Notes: generated by a model not told the origin, from the sequence alone. Numbered from the stretch's first letter, positions 7,422 through 17,252 are shown. The stretch: DNA of 64,000 nt from Streptomyces sp. RerS4 (GCF_023515955.1 NZ_CP097322.1:930001-994000), one strand, 5' to 3'. A program made the numbers and translations.

Positions 7422-10097
7422 TCAGGAGCGGTGGTGTCGGCGTCGGGCCCAGCGCCGGACCTCGTCGGTTCCCCAGACCAGCGGTGGGAAGACCGAGATG
7501 AGAAGGATGACGTCCAGCGGGAGGGCGGCGGTACCGAAGAGGTTCTGGAGCGGCGGCGCGTACACGAGCGCCGCGGTGAAGACGAGTTCGAAGGCGATGC
7601 CGGCCAGGAGCAACGGGTTGCTGAAGAAGCCGATGTCGCGCAGGGCGGCGTGGTCGGTGCGGGCAGCGATAGCTGTGCCGACCTGGCAGGTGACGATGCC
7701 GGCGAACGTGGCGGTGGTCGCGGTGAGGTAGGCGTGGTGGAGCGGGGTTCCGGGTCCGGTGGGGTCGCCGGGGTGCCAGCCCGCGCGCCACAGGACGTAG
7801 AAGAAGGCGGTCATGACGAGGGCTGCGGAGATGGTGCCGAGCCAACCCCAGCTGCGTACGAGCATGTCTTTGTTGATCACGCTTTGGGAACTGGGGCGGG
7901 GCGGGCGGGACATGATTCCCGGCTCGGCGCGCTCACGGCCGAGGGCGAGGGCCGGAAGGGTCTCGGTCCCCAGGTCGATGGCGAGGATCTGCAGGACGGT
8001 CAGCGGGAGCGGTACGGCCCCGGCTGAGAGGGCGAACACGAGGAAGGGCACGACCTCGGGGGTGAGGTGGGCGAAGATGTAGACGATGAACTTCCTGACG
8101 TTGTCGTAGACGCGGCGGCCGGACTCGATGGCCGTGACGATGGTGGCGAAGTTGTCGTCGGTCAGGACCATGGTCGACGCCTCGCGGGCGACGTCGGTGC
8201 CCGAGAGCCCCATGGCGACGCCGATGTGGGCACGGTGCAGGGCCGGAGCGTCGTTCACGCCGTCGCCGGTCATGGCCACGATCTGTCCGTGGGCCCGCAG
8301 GGCGTCGGCCACCTTCAGTTTGGTCTCGGGCGAGGAGCGGGCGAAGACGATCTCCGTGCCTTCCAGGCGCAGGAGATGGTCGAGCTCGTGGTCGTCGATC
8401 GCCTCGGACTGGGCGACCACGTGCAGGTTCGTCGTACCGATACCGACGGCGCGGGCCACGGCGGCGGCGGTGGCACCGTTGTCGCCGGTGACGATGTGGA
8501 CGGTGAGACCCGCCTCGTGGCAGCGCCCGACCGCGTCGGCGACCTCGGGGCGCGGCGGGTCGTACAGTCCGACCAGTCCGAGCAGGTGCAGGTCCCTCTC
8601 GACGTCCTGCCGCTGCAGCGGTGCCGTTGTGCCGGGCGGCAGTTCGCGCACCGCGACGGCCAGCACGCGCATGCCGTCCGCGGCTAGTGTGTCGGCGGCG
8701 GTCTGAGCTTGCGCAGTCGGCTCTCCTTCGGCCAGTAGTGCCAGGACGCTCTCCGGGGCGCCCTTGACGATCACGCCGAGGCTGTCGTGGTCGTCAGTGC
8801 GGAGCACCACCGACATGCGGCGCAGGCGCGGGTCGAAGCGGAAGCAGGCGCGGCGGTGGGTGTCCCGGTCGGCCAGGTCGACAGGCGCAGCGTGCTGTGT
8901 GGCTCCCTCCACCAGCGCGATCTCGGTCGGGTCACCGTGCAGCCCGCCGTCGCTCTCGAGGGTGACGGTCGTGCACTGCGCGGCGGCGTGGACCAGTTCG
9001 GCGGTCTCCGAACCGCTCGGCGTCTCGTGCGGTGGTGTCCAGGTGGAGTGCAGGCGCATCTGGTTGCGGGTGAGGGTGCCGGTCTTGTCAGTACAGATGA
9101 CATTGGTGGAGCCGAGGGTCTCCACGGCGCTCAGCCGCTTGATCACCGCGCCTTGGCGGGCGAGGACTCGTACGCCGACGGCGAGGGCGAGGGTGATGGT
9201 GGGCAGCAGCCCTTCCGGCACGTTGGCCACGAGCAGACCGATCGCGAACATCAGCGAGTCGGTGAGTGGCAGCCCCACTGCGACGCCCAGCACGAGGAAG
9301 ACGACTCCCATGGCGACTGCGGCTGCAGCTATCAGCCAGGCGACCTTCTTGACCTGAGTCTCCAGTGGGCTCGGTTCGCGGCGGGTGCGCTGGCTGAGGG
9401 CGGCGATCCGGCCGAGTTCGGTGTGGTCTCCGGTGGCGAAGACGATCGCCTGCGCTTGCCCCTCGGTGGCGGTGGTGCCGCTGAAGACGAGGTTGGGCTC
9501 CTGCAGCAGCGAGAGGCCTTCAAGAGCCGGGCCGGCAACACGCTCGACGGGGGTGGCCTCGCCCGTGAGCATGGAGAGGTCCGCCTCGACTCCCCCCTCG
9601 GTCAGGCGGGCGTCGGCGGGTACCCGGTCGCCCTCGTCGAGGGCGATGAGGTCGCCGGGGACCAGGTCCCGGGCCGGGACGTGCTGTGGCTGTCCGTCGC
9701 GGATCACCTTGGCCTGGGCGGGAAGGTAGCCGGCCAGGGTCTCGACAGCCCTCTCGGCCTGCCGCTCCTGCACGAGGGCGAATCCGGCGTTGACGAGGAT
9801 GACCGCGACGATCGCCCAGCCGAGCACCTCGATGGCAGCGATGAAGGCGAGGGCCGCCGCAGCCCACAGCAGCAGAGCCAGTGGGTGGACCAGTTGCCGC
9901 AGGAGTTCCCTCAGGACGCTCGTACGGGTGGTGCGGCGGACCTCGTTCGGGCCGTAGACGGCCAGTCGGCGTGCCGCCTCCCGGCTCGACAGGCCCAGAG
10001 GGCCGGTGTGCAGTTCGCGACGGAGCAGGGGCAGGGGTTCGAGAGGATCCGGCGCGGTGTCCGGTGTGAGGTCCGGGCCGGCAGCGGTCTTACTCAT
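7422..10097 (-). CDS. Cation-transporting P-type ATPase (CtpF-like)
   Basis: 891-residue P2-type ATPase, a membrane pump for Ca, Mg or a related cation. Seen in order: the cation N-terminal domain, the A-domain TGE loop (MLTGEATPV), the phosphorylation motif DKTGTLT with Asp337, the hinge TGDGVNDAP, and C-terminal hydrophobic segments. It resembles CtpF (Rv1997), a DosR regulon member. ATG at 10097 ([10 protein letters not shown]) overlaps the end of the Rv1733c-like gene by 8 bases and has GGGAG upstream; the 39-residue extension to 10214 is rejected as it runs inside that gene. Ion specificity cannot be read from the sequence. Confidence 0.93.
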   Translation of the reverse strand: MSKTAAGPDLTPDTAPDPLEPLPLLRRELHTGPLGLSSREAARRLAVYGPNEVRRTTRTSVLRELLRQLVHPLALLLWAAAALAFIAAIEVLGWAIVAVILVNAGFALVQERQAERAVETLAGYLPAQAKVIRDGQPQHVPARDLVPGDLIALDEGDRVPADARLTEGGVEADLSMLTGEATPVERVAGPALEGLSLLQEPNLVFSGTTATEGQAQAIVFATGDHTELGRIAALSQRTRREPSPLETQVKKVAWLIAAAAVAMGVVFLVLGVAVGLPLTDSLMFAIGLLVANVPEGLLPTITLALAVGVRVLARQGAVIKRLSAVETLGSTNVICTDKTGTLTRNQMRLHSTWTPPHETPSGSETAELVHAAAQCTTVTLESDGGLHGDPTEIALVEGATQHAAPVDLADRDTHRRACFRFDPRLRRMSVVLRTDDHDSLGVIVKGAPESVLALLAEGEPTAQAQTAADTLAADGMRVLAVAVRELPPGTTAPLQRQDVERDLHLLGLVGLYDPPRPEVADAVGRCHEAGLTVHIVTGDNGATAAAVARAVGIGTTNLHVVAQSEAIDDHELDHLLRLEGTEIVFARSSPETKLKVADALRAHGQIVAMTGDGVNDAPALHRAHIGVAMGLSGTDVAREASTMVLTDDNFATIVTAIESGRRVYDNVRKFIVYIFAHLTPEVVPFLVFALSAGAVPLPLTVLQILAIDLGTETLPALALGRERAEPGIMSRPPRPSSQSVINKDMLVRSWGWLGTISAALVMTAFFYVLWRAGWHPGDPTGPGTPLHHAYLTATTATFAGIVTCQVGTAIAARTDHAALRDIGFFSNPLLLAGIAFELVFTAALVYAPPLQNLFGTAALPLDVILLISVFPPLVWGTDEVRRWARRRHHRS

Positions 10098-10686
10098 CGC
10101 CGGCTCCCTGGCCGGGGCGCAGGCGGCCGGACCAGAGGGGCTCGATGCCCGCCCACTCGGATTCCCAGGCCCGTGCGCTGCGCGCGTCCACGATGCGGAG
10201 GCGCACGGCGACAAGGGCGCCGCCGGCGAGCACGATCCCGGCCAGTGTTCCGGTGCCGATGGCTACCGCGTTCAGAGCGATGTCGGCCTGGCTGGGCGGA
10301 GCGGCAGCCGCACTGCCGTTGTCGTCGACCCACACCCGGACCGTGTCACCGTTCCGGGTTCCTGCCGGAACGGGGATGGTTTCCGTGTGCGGGCGCCGCG
10401 AGGGGTAGTGCCACGTGGCGGTCGCGACGGTTACGGGCCGACTGCTCGGCTGGTCCCCCGCTCGGTAGCCGGTCTCGCCGATCGTGGTGGCCGTTACGTT
10501 GTGTCGATGGCGCGCGATGTCCTCGGCGGTGCGCTGGCCGTCCGTCCAAGCGGCTCGCCCAAGGGCGAAGCCGGTGATGACTGCCAGCAGGCAGGTGAGC
10601 GCGAAGGCGGCACGCAAACGGGTCCGGGCGCGGTCGGCATCACGCCTGAGCGGGTTGGCCCCCGTCCCTGTCGTCCGGTGGTGCAT
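10090..10686 (-). CDS. Rv1733c-like transmembrane protein
   Basis: 198-residue membrane protein with two hydrophobic helices (about 28-46 and 145-168) flanking an extracytoplasmic domain. The pattern of a TATWHY-like strand, then [18 protein letters not shown], matches the Rv1733c family, a DosR-regulated mycobacterial membrane protein of unknown function. ATG at 10686 has GGAGG about 9 bases upstream. Its TAA stop overlaps the ATPase start (ATGAGTAA), so translation is probably coupled. Pairing with a P-type ATPase hints at an accessory role in the envelope, which is inference. Confidence 0.85.
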   Translation of the reverse strand: MHHRTTGTGANPLRRDADRARTRLRAAFALTCLLAVITGFALGRAAWTDGQRTAEDIARHRHNVTATTIGETGYRAGDQPSSRPVTVATATWHYPSRRPHTETIPVPAGTRNGDTVRVWVDDNGSAAAAPPSQADIALNAVAIGTGTLAGIVLAGGALVAVRLRIVDARSARAWESEWAGIEPLWSGRLRPGQGAGDE

Positions 10687-10724
10687 GGCACGCCTCCGTG
10701 CTGGTGCGAGCCGGGGCCGTCCCT

Positions 10725-11222
10725 TCAGGCGGCGAGCTCGGCGCTGATGTGGTGGGCCCACTTCTGGATCCGCTCGGGGTTGCGGAAGTCTCCGCCCTTG
10801 CCCTGGCGGGTCAGCGCCTTGGCGAGGAAGCCTGGGGTGTGGGCCGTGATGCTGCCGCCGAAGGTCATGTGCTCGCGCGCTCCGACCAGTTGCATCTGCC
10901 GGGCGACCGCGGAGACCGGGGGGATGTCGTGTTCCTCGGCGGAGCGGTCGAGCGGGCCGCTGCTGAACATCCACACCGGGCGGTGCCGCAGGGAGTCGGC
11001 GTTGCGTTCTGCGCAGTGCTTGGCCTTGCTGCTCCAGTGGCCGGCGTAGAGGGATCCGCCGAGGACAACGGCGTCGTAGGCGCGGACGTCGTGGACGTCG
11101 TCGGCGGGCAGGACGACGGCGTCGAGACCGTCCTCGCGGAGGGTCTTTCCGATCTGCTCGGCTATGCCTGCGGTGGCACCGTGCTTGGTGCCGTAGGCGA
11201 CCAGGACTCGCTTGGTGCTCAT
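10725..11222 (-). CDS. Flavodoxin-domain protein
   Basis: 165-residue flavodoxin-fold protein of the HemG-like group. The N-terminal FMN phosphate loop reads VAYGTKHGATAGIAEQIG, followed by DAVVLGGSLYAGHW and MFSSGPLD, all as in menaquinone-dependent protoporphyrinogen oxidase relatives. Likely an FMN-binding electron-transfer or redox protein. ATG at 11222 with GGAG upstream. First gene after PEP synthase (43-base gap) and likely first of a six-gene operon (flavodoxin, Rv1733c-like, ATPase, DUF1876, ABC pair), with a DevR-like box 90 bp upstream inside the end of ppsA. Confidence 0.88.
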   Translation of the reverse strand: MSTKRVLVAYGTKHGATAGIAEQIGKTLREDGLDAVVLPADDVHDVRAYDAVVLGGSLYAGHWSSKAKHCAERNADSLRHRPVWMFSSGPLDRSAEEHDIPPVSAVARQMQLVGAREHMTFGGSITAHTPGFLAKALTRQGKGGDFRNPERIQKWAHHISAELAA

Positions 11223-11265
11223 GGCGGGTGCTCCTTGGTTCCATGGTGCGTTGCTGATGCCACTG

Positions 11266-13707
11266 TCACGCGGTCGACGGCTGCTCCGCTTGGGCCGGAC
11301 GGATCCCTGCTGGGACCATTCGGTCCTCCCCATAGCGCCGCTCCTCGGCGACGGCGACGTGCTGCTTGACGGCGGCGAAGCTGTCGGGGGCGACGGACAT
11401 CGAGTCGATGCCGACATGGACGAGGAAGGCGGCGTAGGCCGGGTCGTCGCTGGGCCGCTGTCCGCACAGGCCCACTGGACGTCCCAGGGCCTGGACCCGT
11501 GGGAGGAGGATCCGGATGAGGTCGGTGACGGCCGGGTCGTTCTCGTCGAAGACGTGGGCGAGGGCTTCGGAGTCCCGGTCGACGCCGAGGGTGAGCTGGG
11601 TGAGGTCGTTACTGCCGATGGAGAATCCGTCGAAGCGTTCGGCGAAGTCCTGGGCGAGGAGGATGTTGGCGGGGATCTCGGCCATCACGTAGACCTTGAG
11701 GCCGCTCTCGCCGCGCCGGAGTCCTTCGGCCGCCATCACCTCGAGGACCTTGTCGGCCTCTTCCAGAGTGCGGCAGAAGGGAATCATGACGATGACGTTG
11801 GTCAGGCCCATCTCCTCGCGCACCCGGCGAAGGGCCTGGCATTCGAGGGCGAAGCCTTCCCGGTAGCCGTCGCTGTAGTAGCGGCTGGCGCCGCGCCATC
11901 CGATCATCGGGTTGGCCTCGACCGGTTCGAAGGGGCGGCCGCCGAGGAGCTTGGCGTACTCGTTGGTCTTGAAGTCGCTAGTGCGGACGACGACGGGGTC
12001 GGGCCAGCGGGAGGCGGCGATCCGGGCGATGCCGTACGCGAGGCGGTCGGTGAAGTACCGGCCGCGGTCGAGGTAGCCCTCGGTGAGCTGGTCGATGGCG
12101 CAGCGGTCGGCGGCATCCAGGCGTTCCGGGTGCAGGAGGGCCATGGGGTGGACCTTGACCTGGTGCGCGACGATGAACTCCAGGCGGGCCAGACCCACGC
12201 CGTCCGCGGGCAGCCGCCACCAGCGGAAGGCGGCCGACGGGTCGGCGAGGTTGAGCATCACCTGGGTACGAGTGGTGGGCAGGGCGGACAGGTCCGTCTC
12301 GGTCTCCTCGTACGGGAGGCGGCCCGCGTAGACCTTGCCCCGGCTGCCTTCGGTGCACGAGACGGTGACGGCGTCGCCGTCACGCAGCGCCTCTGTGGCG
12401 TTCCCGGTGCCGACGACCGCGGGTACGCCGAGTTCCCGGCTGACGATCGCGGCGTGTGAGGTGCGGCCGCCATGGTCGGTGACGATGGCCGCGGCACGCT
12501 TCATGACCGGTTCCCAGTCCGGGTCGGTGATCGAAGTGACGAGCACGGCTCCGGCTGGGAAACGTTCCAGGTCCGTAGGGGTGTCCATGCGACATACGGC
12601 ACCGGCTCCGATGGCTTCGCCCACCGCGATGCCTTCGACGAGCGCGTCGCCCGGGGCGGCGGTCAGGCGGCAGCGGCGCAGGGTCTTGGGGCGCCGGCGG
12701 GACTGCACGGTCTCGGGCCGCGCCTGGACGATCGCCAGGTCGCCGGTGATGCCGTCCTTCGCCCACTCCAGGTCCATCGGGCAGCCGTAGTGGTCCTCGA
12801 CGGCGACGGCCCACTCGGCGAGCTGCCGCACTTCGGCGTCGGTCAGGACCCGCCGGGCCTGCTCCTCGGGGGTGGTGTCCACGGTGTCAGTCAGCCCGCG
12901 CTTCGCGTAGACGGCCTTGCGGCGCTTGGCGCCGATCCGCACGTCGATGACGGGGTCCAGGGCCGGGTCCTTGAGGCCGGGCTTGAAGACGGTGTACTCG
13001 TCGGGGTCGGTCTGGCCACTGACCACGGTCTCGCCCAGGCCCCAGGCCGCGCTCACCACGACGACGTTCGGGAAGCCGCTCTCGGGATCGAGGGTGAAGA
13101 TCACCCCGGCTCCGGCGAGGTCGGAGCGGACCATCACCTGGACACCGACTGACAGGGCGACCTGGAGGTGGTCGAAGCCCATCCGCTCCCGGTAGTCGAT
13201 CGCACGGTCGGTGTAGAGGGAGGCGAAGCAGCGGTGCACCGCGTCCAGCAGCTGCACGGCGCCGCTCACGTTCAGATACGTCTCCTGCTGGCCGGCGAAA
13301 CTGGCCTCCGGCAGGTCCTCAGCGGTGGCGCTGCTGCGTACGGCGACCTCCGGGTCGGAACGCCCCAGCTCGCGGCCGAGGTCCTCGTACGCCGTGATGA
13401 TCTCGGTCGACAGGGGTTCGGGCAGAGCCTCGCCCATGATCATGGAACGGATGCCCGCTCCCACGTCTTCGAGCGCGACACCATCGTGGAGCCGGTCGAG
13501 CTGCTCCCTGATAACGGTGCGCAGCCCGTGTCCGTCGAGCAGTTCCTCGTAAGCGTCGGCGGTCGTGGCAAAGCCGGGCGGCACGCGCAAGCCGACTGCG
13601 GTCAGCCGTCTGGTCAGCTCTCCGAGAGAGGCGTTCTTGCCGCCGACCCGGCTGATGTCGCCTCGGCCGAGCTCGGTGAACGGTGCGATGCGTCGCATGT
13701 GTCCCAT
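11266..13707 (-). CDS. ppsA: Phosphoenolpyruvate synthase (pyruvate, water dikinase)
   Basis: 813-residue enzyme interconverting pyruvate + ATP and PEP + AMP + Pi. Seen: N-terminal ATP-binding domain opening GGKNASLGELTRRL, the phosphohistidine swivel domain GGRTSHAAIVSREL with His418 (close to His421 of the E. coli enzyme), and the C-terminal PEP barrel ending in GLCGQRPSDDP. The length agrees with PpsA (about 790). ATG at 13707 follows GGAGG by 6 bases. It is preceded by a small leader ORF and a DevR-like box. PEP synthase belongs to the OsdR-controlled set known in S. coelicolor, suggesting carbon rerouting in low oxygen. Confidence 0.93.
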   Translation of the reverse strand: MGHMRRIAPFTELGRGDISRVGGKNASLGELTRRLTAVGLRVPPGFATTADAYEELLDGHGLRTVIREQLDRLHDGVALEDVGAGIRSMIMGEALPEPLSTEIITAYEDLGRELGRSDPEVAVRSSATAEDLPEASFAGQQETYLNVSGAVQLLDAVHRCFASLYTDRAIDYRERMGFDHLQVALSVGVQVMVRSDLAGAGVIFTLDPESGFPNVVVVSAAWGLGETVVSGQTDPDEYTVFKPGLKDPALDPVIDVRIGAKRRKAVYAKRGLTDTVDTTPEEQARRVLTDAEVRQLAEWAVAVEDHYGCPMDLEWAKDGITGDLAIVQARPETVQSRRRPKTLRRCRLTAAPGDALVEGIAVGEAIGAGAVCRMDTPTDLERFPAGAVLVTSITDPDWEPVMKRAAAIVTDHGGRTSHAAIVSRELGVPAVVGTGNATEALRDGDAVTVSCTEGSRGKVYAGRLPYEETETDLSALPTTRTQVMLNLADPSAAFRWWRLPADGVGLARLEFIVAHQVKVHPMALLHPERLDAADRCAIDQLTEGYLDRGRYFTDRLAYGIARIAASRWPDPVVVRTSDFKTNEYAKLLGGRPFEPVEANPMIGWRGASRYYSDGYREGFALECQALRRVREEMGLTNVIVMIPFCRTLEEADKVLEVMAAEGLRRGESGLKVYVMAEIPANILLAQDFAERFDGFSIGSNDLTQLTLGVDRDSEALAHVFDENDPAVTDLIRILLPRVQALGRPVGLCGQRPSDDPAYAAFLVHVGIDSMSVAPDSFAAVKQHVAVAEERRYGEDRMVPAGIRPAQAEQPSTA
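11292..11326. promoter_or_regulatory. DevR-like box pair inside 3-prime end of ppsA
   Basis: GGACC ATTC GGTCC at 11313-11326 is one of the best matches in the window. A weaker GGGCC GGAC GGATC lies 21 bp away at 11292-11305. Both fall within the last 20 codons of ppsA and 70-105 bp before the flavodoxin start, so they may drive the downstream operon independently of ppsA. Confidence 0.6.
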
Positions 13708-13738
13708 GACGTCCTCCGGGGCTGCGTGTCGGCAGGGA

Positions 13739-13834
13739 TCAGTACGGCAGGGGACGGCCGGACGGCGTGCGCAGATCCAGCGGGGCGGGCTTGTGAGGCT
13801 GCTTGGGCCGGGTCTGGATCCGAATGCGCTGCAT
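13739..13834 (-). CDS. Small leader-type ORF upstream of ppsA
   Basis: 31 codons, ATG at 13834 with GAGGG 9 bases upstream, reading MQRIRIQTRPKQP and ending SGRPLPY. It stops 31 bases before the ppsA start. The peptide is basic and proline-rich with no membrane segment. Its clean ribosome site and position suggest a translated leader or small protein; whether it controls ppsA is unknown. I do not recognise a family. Confidence 0.5.
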   Translation of the reverse strand: MQRIRIQTRPKQPHKPAPLDLRTPSGRPLPY

Positions 13835-13960
13835 CGTGGTCACCCTCTTCGGAAGGCGGCGCCGGAATGGCGTCCGGGTTCCACGGTCACGCGGCAGGGC
13901 ACCGGGGCCGCAGTGCTGAGAGGGCCATTCACAGGGGGCCGAGTGGGCCGCTGCGGTGCG

Positions 13961-13974
13961 GGGCCGATCGGCCC
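13961..13974. promoter_or_regulatory. DevR-like box upstream of leader ORF and ppsA
   Basis: GGGCC GATC GGCCC, 127 bp before the leader ORF start. A poorer GGGCC GAGT GGGCC lies at 13936-13949. It supports joint control of ppsA with the other stress genes. Confidence 0.55.
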
Positions 13975-14041
13975 AGGGCCTGGCGCTGAGCAGGTGCCCG
14001 GACCTGGCCATGACTCTGTTCGACCCGCTAAGGGGTATCAA

Positions 14042-14446
14042 CATCGGTGTCGCGCGCAGGAGTCCGGCGTCGCGGGTGGCACGGACGGGGGGTACGGCGA
14101 CGATGTCGCCGAGGGAGGCGACCCCGCCGGTGTCGGTGCGGCCGGAGTAGAGGGCTCGCGGGCGGGCGGTGGCGGCGTCGAAGGGGGCCCGGCCGTCGAT
14201 GTCGTCGGCGAGGTAGCGGGGCGGCCGCTGGGTGACCCAGGTCAGCTCGGCCGTGCCGGCGAGGTAGGCGGCGATCTGGGCGCCGGAGTTGCCGCCGCCG
14301 ACCACGACGGCGCGCTGCCTGGCGAACTCGGCGGGGCTGCGGTACTGCACGGTGTGTAGCTGGCGCCCGGTGAAGTCCCGGCGGCCGGGGACGGCGGGCA
14401 GAAGGGCCGGGTCCGGGTTCCCGTCGCGCTTGCCGCCCTCACCCAT
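14042..14446 (-). pseudogene. Remnant of flavin-containing monooxygenase (ArsO/CzcO type)
   Basis: Fragment of an NAD(P)-dependent flavin monooxygenase. Recognisable parts are GRRDFTGRQLHTV, the second nucleotide motif VVVGGGNSGAQIA, and RYLADDIDGRAPFDA with SLGDIVAVPP. The preceding conserved segment, SATGTRTRPFCP, lies in a different frame, so there is a frameshift near 14400. The N-terminal FAD domain (about 130 residues) and the last 50-60 residues are missing. The open frame continues on both sides only because of high GC. Classed as a decayed gene with good confidence; the exact ends are approximate. Confidence 0.7.
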
Positions 14447-14739
14447 CAACGAGAACTCGGACCCGGCGGCCTTCGCCGTACGGTCGCCCGCTGGGCGGGC
14501 TCTAGGGCTGGAGCTGGAATGACCGCCGCCGCGGGAAGCGGTGCCAGCCCAGGCGTGACCGGGCTGGTTCAGGGGCGGGGGTTTCCTGCGGCGGTCATGA
14601 CGAGTCCGGTGACCAGCAGGGACAGGCCGATGGTCAGGACGGTGAAGCCGGGGCCGGGCAGGAAGTACAGCGTGATTCCGATCAGGGTGATCGGGGCTCC
14701 GGCGGCGGTCAGGGCGAGGCCGATGCGCCTTTCCGACAC
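14446..14739 (-). CDS. Small PGPGW-type membrane protein
   Basis: 97 codons from a GTG at 14739. Residues 1-56 look real: SERRIGLALTAAGAPITLIG, then YFLPGPGFTVLTIGLSLL, giving two hydrophobic helices around a PGPG turn as in the putative membrane protein family PGPGW. The basic, arginine-rich tail after residue 60 is probably read-through into decayed sequence, so the native stop may have been lost. The ribosome site is weak (GGAAAG, 12 bases). Lies 60 bases downstream of nhaA on the same strand. Confidence 0.55.
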
Positions 14740-14799
14740 AGGTGGGCTGCTTTCCGTAGGGGGCGGGCTGCCGGTGGGCTTCCGCGGGTGGCGGACGCT

Positions 14800-16164
14800 T
14801 CAGCCGTAGGTGCGGCCGCGGCCGGCCGGGCCGCCTGCGGGGGTGCCGGGCTGGTTGTGCTGGTAGATGTCGGGGATGCCGTCGGCGTCGGCGTCGAGGT
14901 TCTCCGCCTCGTACAGGCGCCGGTAAAGGGTGTTGCGGCGCCTCACCAGCAGGGTGGCGAGGGCGGCGGCGATGAGGGACCCGACCAGGACCGCGGCCTT
15001 GATGTGTGCGGTGACGGCCGGGTCGGTGAAGGCGAGTTCGCCGATCAAGAGGGCGACGGTGAAGCCGATTCCGGCGAGGGCGGCGAGGGCGAGGATGTCG
15101 GCCCAGGCCAGGTCGGGGTTGAGGCGGGCCTGGGTGAACCGCGCCGTGAGGTAGGTGCCGGCGAACACCCCGACGGTCTTGCCGACGACCAGGCCGAGGA
15201 CGACCCCGAGGGGTTCGGGCTGGGTGAACACCGCGCCGAGCGCGGACCCGGACAGGCTCACGCCGGCGGCGAAGAGCGCGAACAGCGGGACCGCGATCCC
15301 GGCGGAGACCGGCCGCAGCAGGTGCGCGACCCGCTCTCCGGGGGAGGCGGTCTCGGCCGGGCGGCGACCTCGTGCCGCGTCGCGTCGGGTACGCAGGATG
15401 AGGCCCATGGCGACGCCGGCTACGGTGGCGTGAACGCCACTGTTGTACATCAGCGCCCAAACGGCGACACCGAGGGGGACGTACCACCACCAGCCGCGGA
15501 CCCGGTAGCGCTGGAGCAGGTAGAAGACGCCGAGGCCGGCGAACGCGGCGGCCAGCGCCCAGAGGTTGAGGTCGGCGGTGAAAAACACGGCGATCACCAG
15601 GATCGCGCCCAGGTCGTCGACGACGGCCAGGGTGAGGAGGAAGGCCCGCAGAGCCGCGGGGAGGTGGGTGGAGATGACGGCAAGGACGGCGAGGGCGAAG
15701 GCGATGTCGGTGGCCATCGGTACCGCCCACCCGCCGGGGCTGCCGCCGCCCGCCCAGACGGTGGCGAGGTAGAGCGCGGCAGGGACGGCCATGCCGCAGA
15801 CCGCGGCGACGACCGGGAGTACGGCGGTGGCCGGGGTACGGAGCTCGCCGACGACGAGCTCGCGCTTCAGCTCGATCCCGGCGACCAGGAAGAACAGGGC
15901 GAGGAGGCCGTCGGCCGTCCAGTGCTGAACGGACAGGTCCAGGCCGAGGGCTGGTATCCCGAAGTGGAAGTCCCGCAGCGACTCGTAGACGCCGGACAGC
16001 GGTGTGTTGGCCCAGATCAGGGCCAGGAGGGCGGCGGCCAGGAGGACCATGCCGCCGACGGTCTCGGTCCGCAGAGCCCCCGCGATGGCAGTGCGCTCGG
16101 GCCAGGGCAGGACCCCGAAGAGCGGTGCTCGGGAAGAAGAGGAATCGCGCTGATCGGCTGGCAT
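14800..16164 (-). CDS. nhaA: Na+/H+ antiporter NhaA
   Basis: 454-residue membrane antiporter exporting Na+ for H+. Seen: the N-terminal TETVGGMVLLAAALLALIWA, IELKRELVVGEL, the discontinuous helix segment TDIAFALAVLAV, and the paired aspartates in LAVVDDLGAILVI, corresponding to Asp163/164 of the E. coli protein. Around twelve hydrophobic segments are present. ATG at 16164 (MPADQRDSS) is preferred over the in-frame start at 16236, whose extension is not hydrophobic or conserved. Its own promoter is probably in 16165-16300. Length is slightly above the E. coli protein because of a longer tail. Confidence 0.92.
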   Translation of the reverse strand: MPADQRDSSSSRAPLFGVLPWPERTAIAGALRTETVGGMVLLAAALLALIWANTPLSGVYESLRDFHFGIPALGLDLSVQHWTADGLLALFFLVAGIELKRELVVGELRTPATAVLPVVAAVCGMAVPAALYLATVWAGGGSPGGWAVPMATDIAFALAVLAVISTHLPAALRAFLLTLAVVDDLGAILVIAVFFTADLNLWALAAAFAGLGVFYLLQRYRVRGWWWYVPLGVAVWALMYNSGVHATVAGVAMGLILRTRRDAARGRRPAETASPGERVAHLLRPVSAGIAVPLFALFAAGVSLSGSALGAVFTQPEPLGVVLGLVVGKTVGVFAGTYLTARFTQARLNPDLAWADILALAALAGIGFTVALLIGELAFTDPAVTAHIKAAVLVGSLIAAALATLLVRRRNTLYRRLYEAENLDADADGIPDIYQHNQPGTPAGGPAGRGRTYG

Positions 16165-16299
16165 CGCGGTGGCCTTCGGTGTCGGCAAGAAAAGGGCATA
16201 CGCCCCCAGGGACGCCGACCAGACTTCCCGGCACACCGCGCGCCACTCTTGACGCGTTCCTTACACCGTACACACTGCACGACAGTCGCTCTGCCCCGC

Positions 16300-16554
16300 C
16301 TACTCCCCATGATCAATCGGTGCCGGGTTGTCATCAGCCCTGGCGGGAGGCGCACCGCCAGGCGGCGATCGCGCCCAGGGTGAGTGCGCGGCGGCGACGA
16401 GTCCGGGCCGCTCGCCGGGTGTCGTGTAGAGGGCGGCGCCGGTGATCGTGAGGATCGTGCCCGCTGCGACGAGCGGTGAGCCAGGGCAGCGCAGGGGCCT
16501 GCGGGTGCCCGACGGGGTCCGGGTGGTGCGGCCGGTGCGGGGCTGGTGGCTCAT
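16300..16554 (-). CDS. Small membrane protein, reading frame probably shifted
   Basis: 84 codons from ATG 16554 with GGAGA about 7 bases upstream: a basic N-terminus (MSHQPRTGRTTR), then one helix PLVAAGTILTITGAALY followed by a TTPG turn. After GLVAAA the frame runs into a proline-rich tail without meaning, while another frame continues with ALTLGAIAAWRCASRQG and stops at 16334. Together these would make a two-helix protein of about 73 residues, so one extra base near 16390 is likely (mutation or read error). Similar in size and layout to the PGPGW-like protein at 14446. Function unknown. Confidence 0.55.
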   Translation of the reverse strand: MSHQPRTGRTTRTPSGTRRPLRCPGSPLVAAGTILTITGAALYTTPGERPGLVAAAHSPWARSPPGGAPPARADDNPAPIDHGE

Positions 16555-16802
16555 GCGAGTCTCCGGGCAGGAGGGGGCTTGCGGTTTGCGCAGCCTCCCA
16601 TGGCCCTTGTGGTTGTGGCCGGTCTCTCGCGAGAACGGTTCCGACTACCGGCGCTCGTCTGACGCACAACGGAAGATCCGTCTCGCCCCAACCCCGCGTG
16701 CACAGGCGCAGCAGGCCGCCACCGTGGTCACAGCCAGCGATATGCGCGCCGCGGCTCAGGCCGTGGCCCGCTACCCTTACGCCAGGCATGCCCAAGGCGG
16801 GA

Positions 16803-17252
16803 TCACTCGGTGGGGGTGTCCGCCCGGACGATGGTGATCGGGCACGGCGCGTGGAGCGCCGCCTGCTGGCTCACCGACCCGAGCAGCGCTCGGCTGAAGC
16901 CGCCGCGGCCGCGGCTGCCCACGACCAGCATGTCCGCACCCTCTGCCGCGTCCACCAGGACGTCGACCGGATTGCCGCGCACCAGGCGCTGGTGCACGGA
17001 GGCGGCGCCGTCCTCACCGAGAACCGTGCGAACCTCCTCGACCAGACGCCGTTCGGCCTCCTCCTCGTCGAACGTGGTGTCGACCGCCGGGGCGGACCAC
17101 GACGCGGCACCGGGCAAGTCCCACGCCGCGACCGCCTCTACTCGCCCGCCCACCAGCCCGGCATATCGGACTGCCCAGCGCAGCGCGGCCTGGGACGAGG
17201 GCGATCCGTCGACGCCCACCACGATCCGCGGAGCCTCATGCTGCCTGTCCAT
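16803..17252 (-). CDS. Single-domain universal stress protein
   Basis: 149-residue UspA protein. It opens PRIVVGVDGSPSS, has the ATP loop G-x2-G-x9-G-S intact (GSRG then LGS), and ends ALHAPCPITIVR. ATG at 17252 (MDRQHEAP) follows GGAAGGGTG; the ORF extending to 17321 has no supporting ribosome site. It is transcribed leftward between the GH65 operon and the small membrane protein. No clear DevR-like box was seen directly before it, so it may be controlled differently from the other Usps here. Confidence 0.92.
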   Translation of the reverse strand: MDRQHEAPRIVVGVDGSPSSQAALRWAVRYAGLVGGRVEAVAAWDLPGAASWSAPAVDTTFDEEEAERRLVEEVRTVLGEDGAASVHQRLVRGNPVDVLVDAAEGADMLVVGSRGRGGFSRALLGSVSQQAALHAPCPITIVRADTPTE

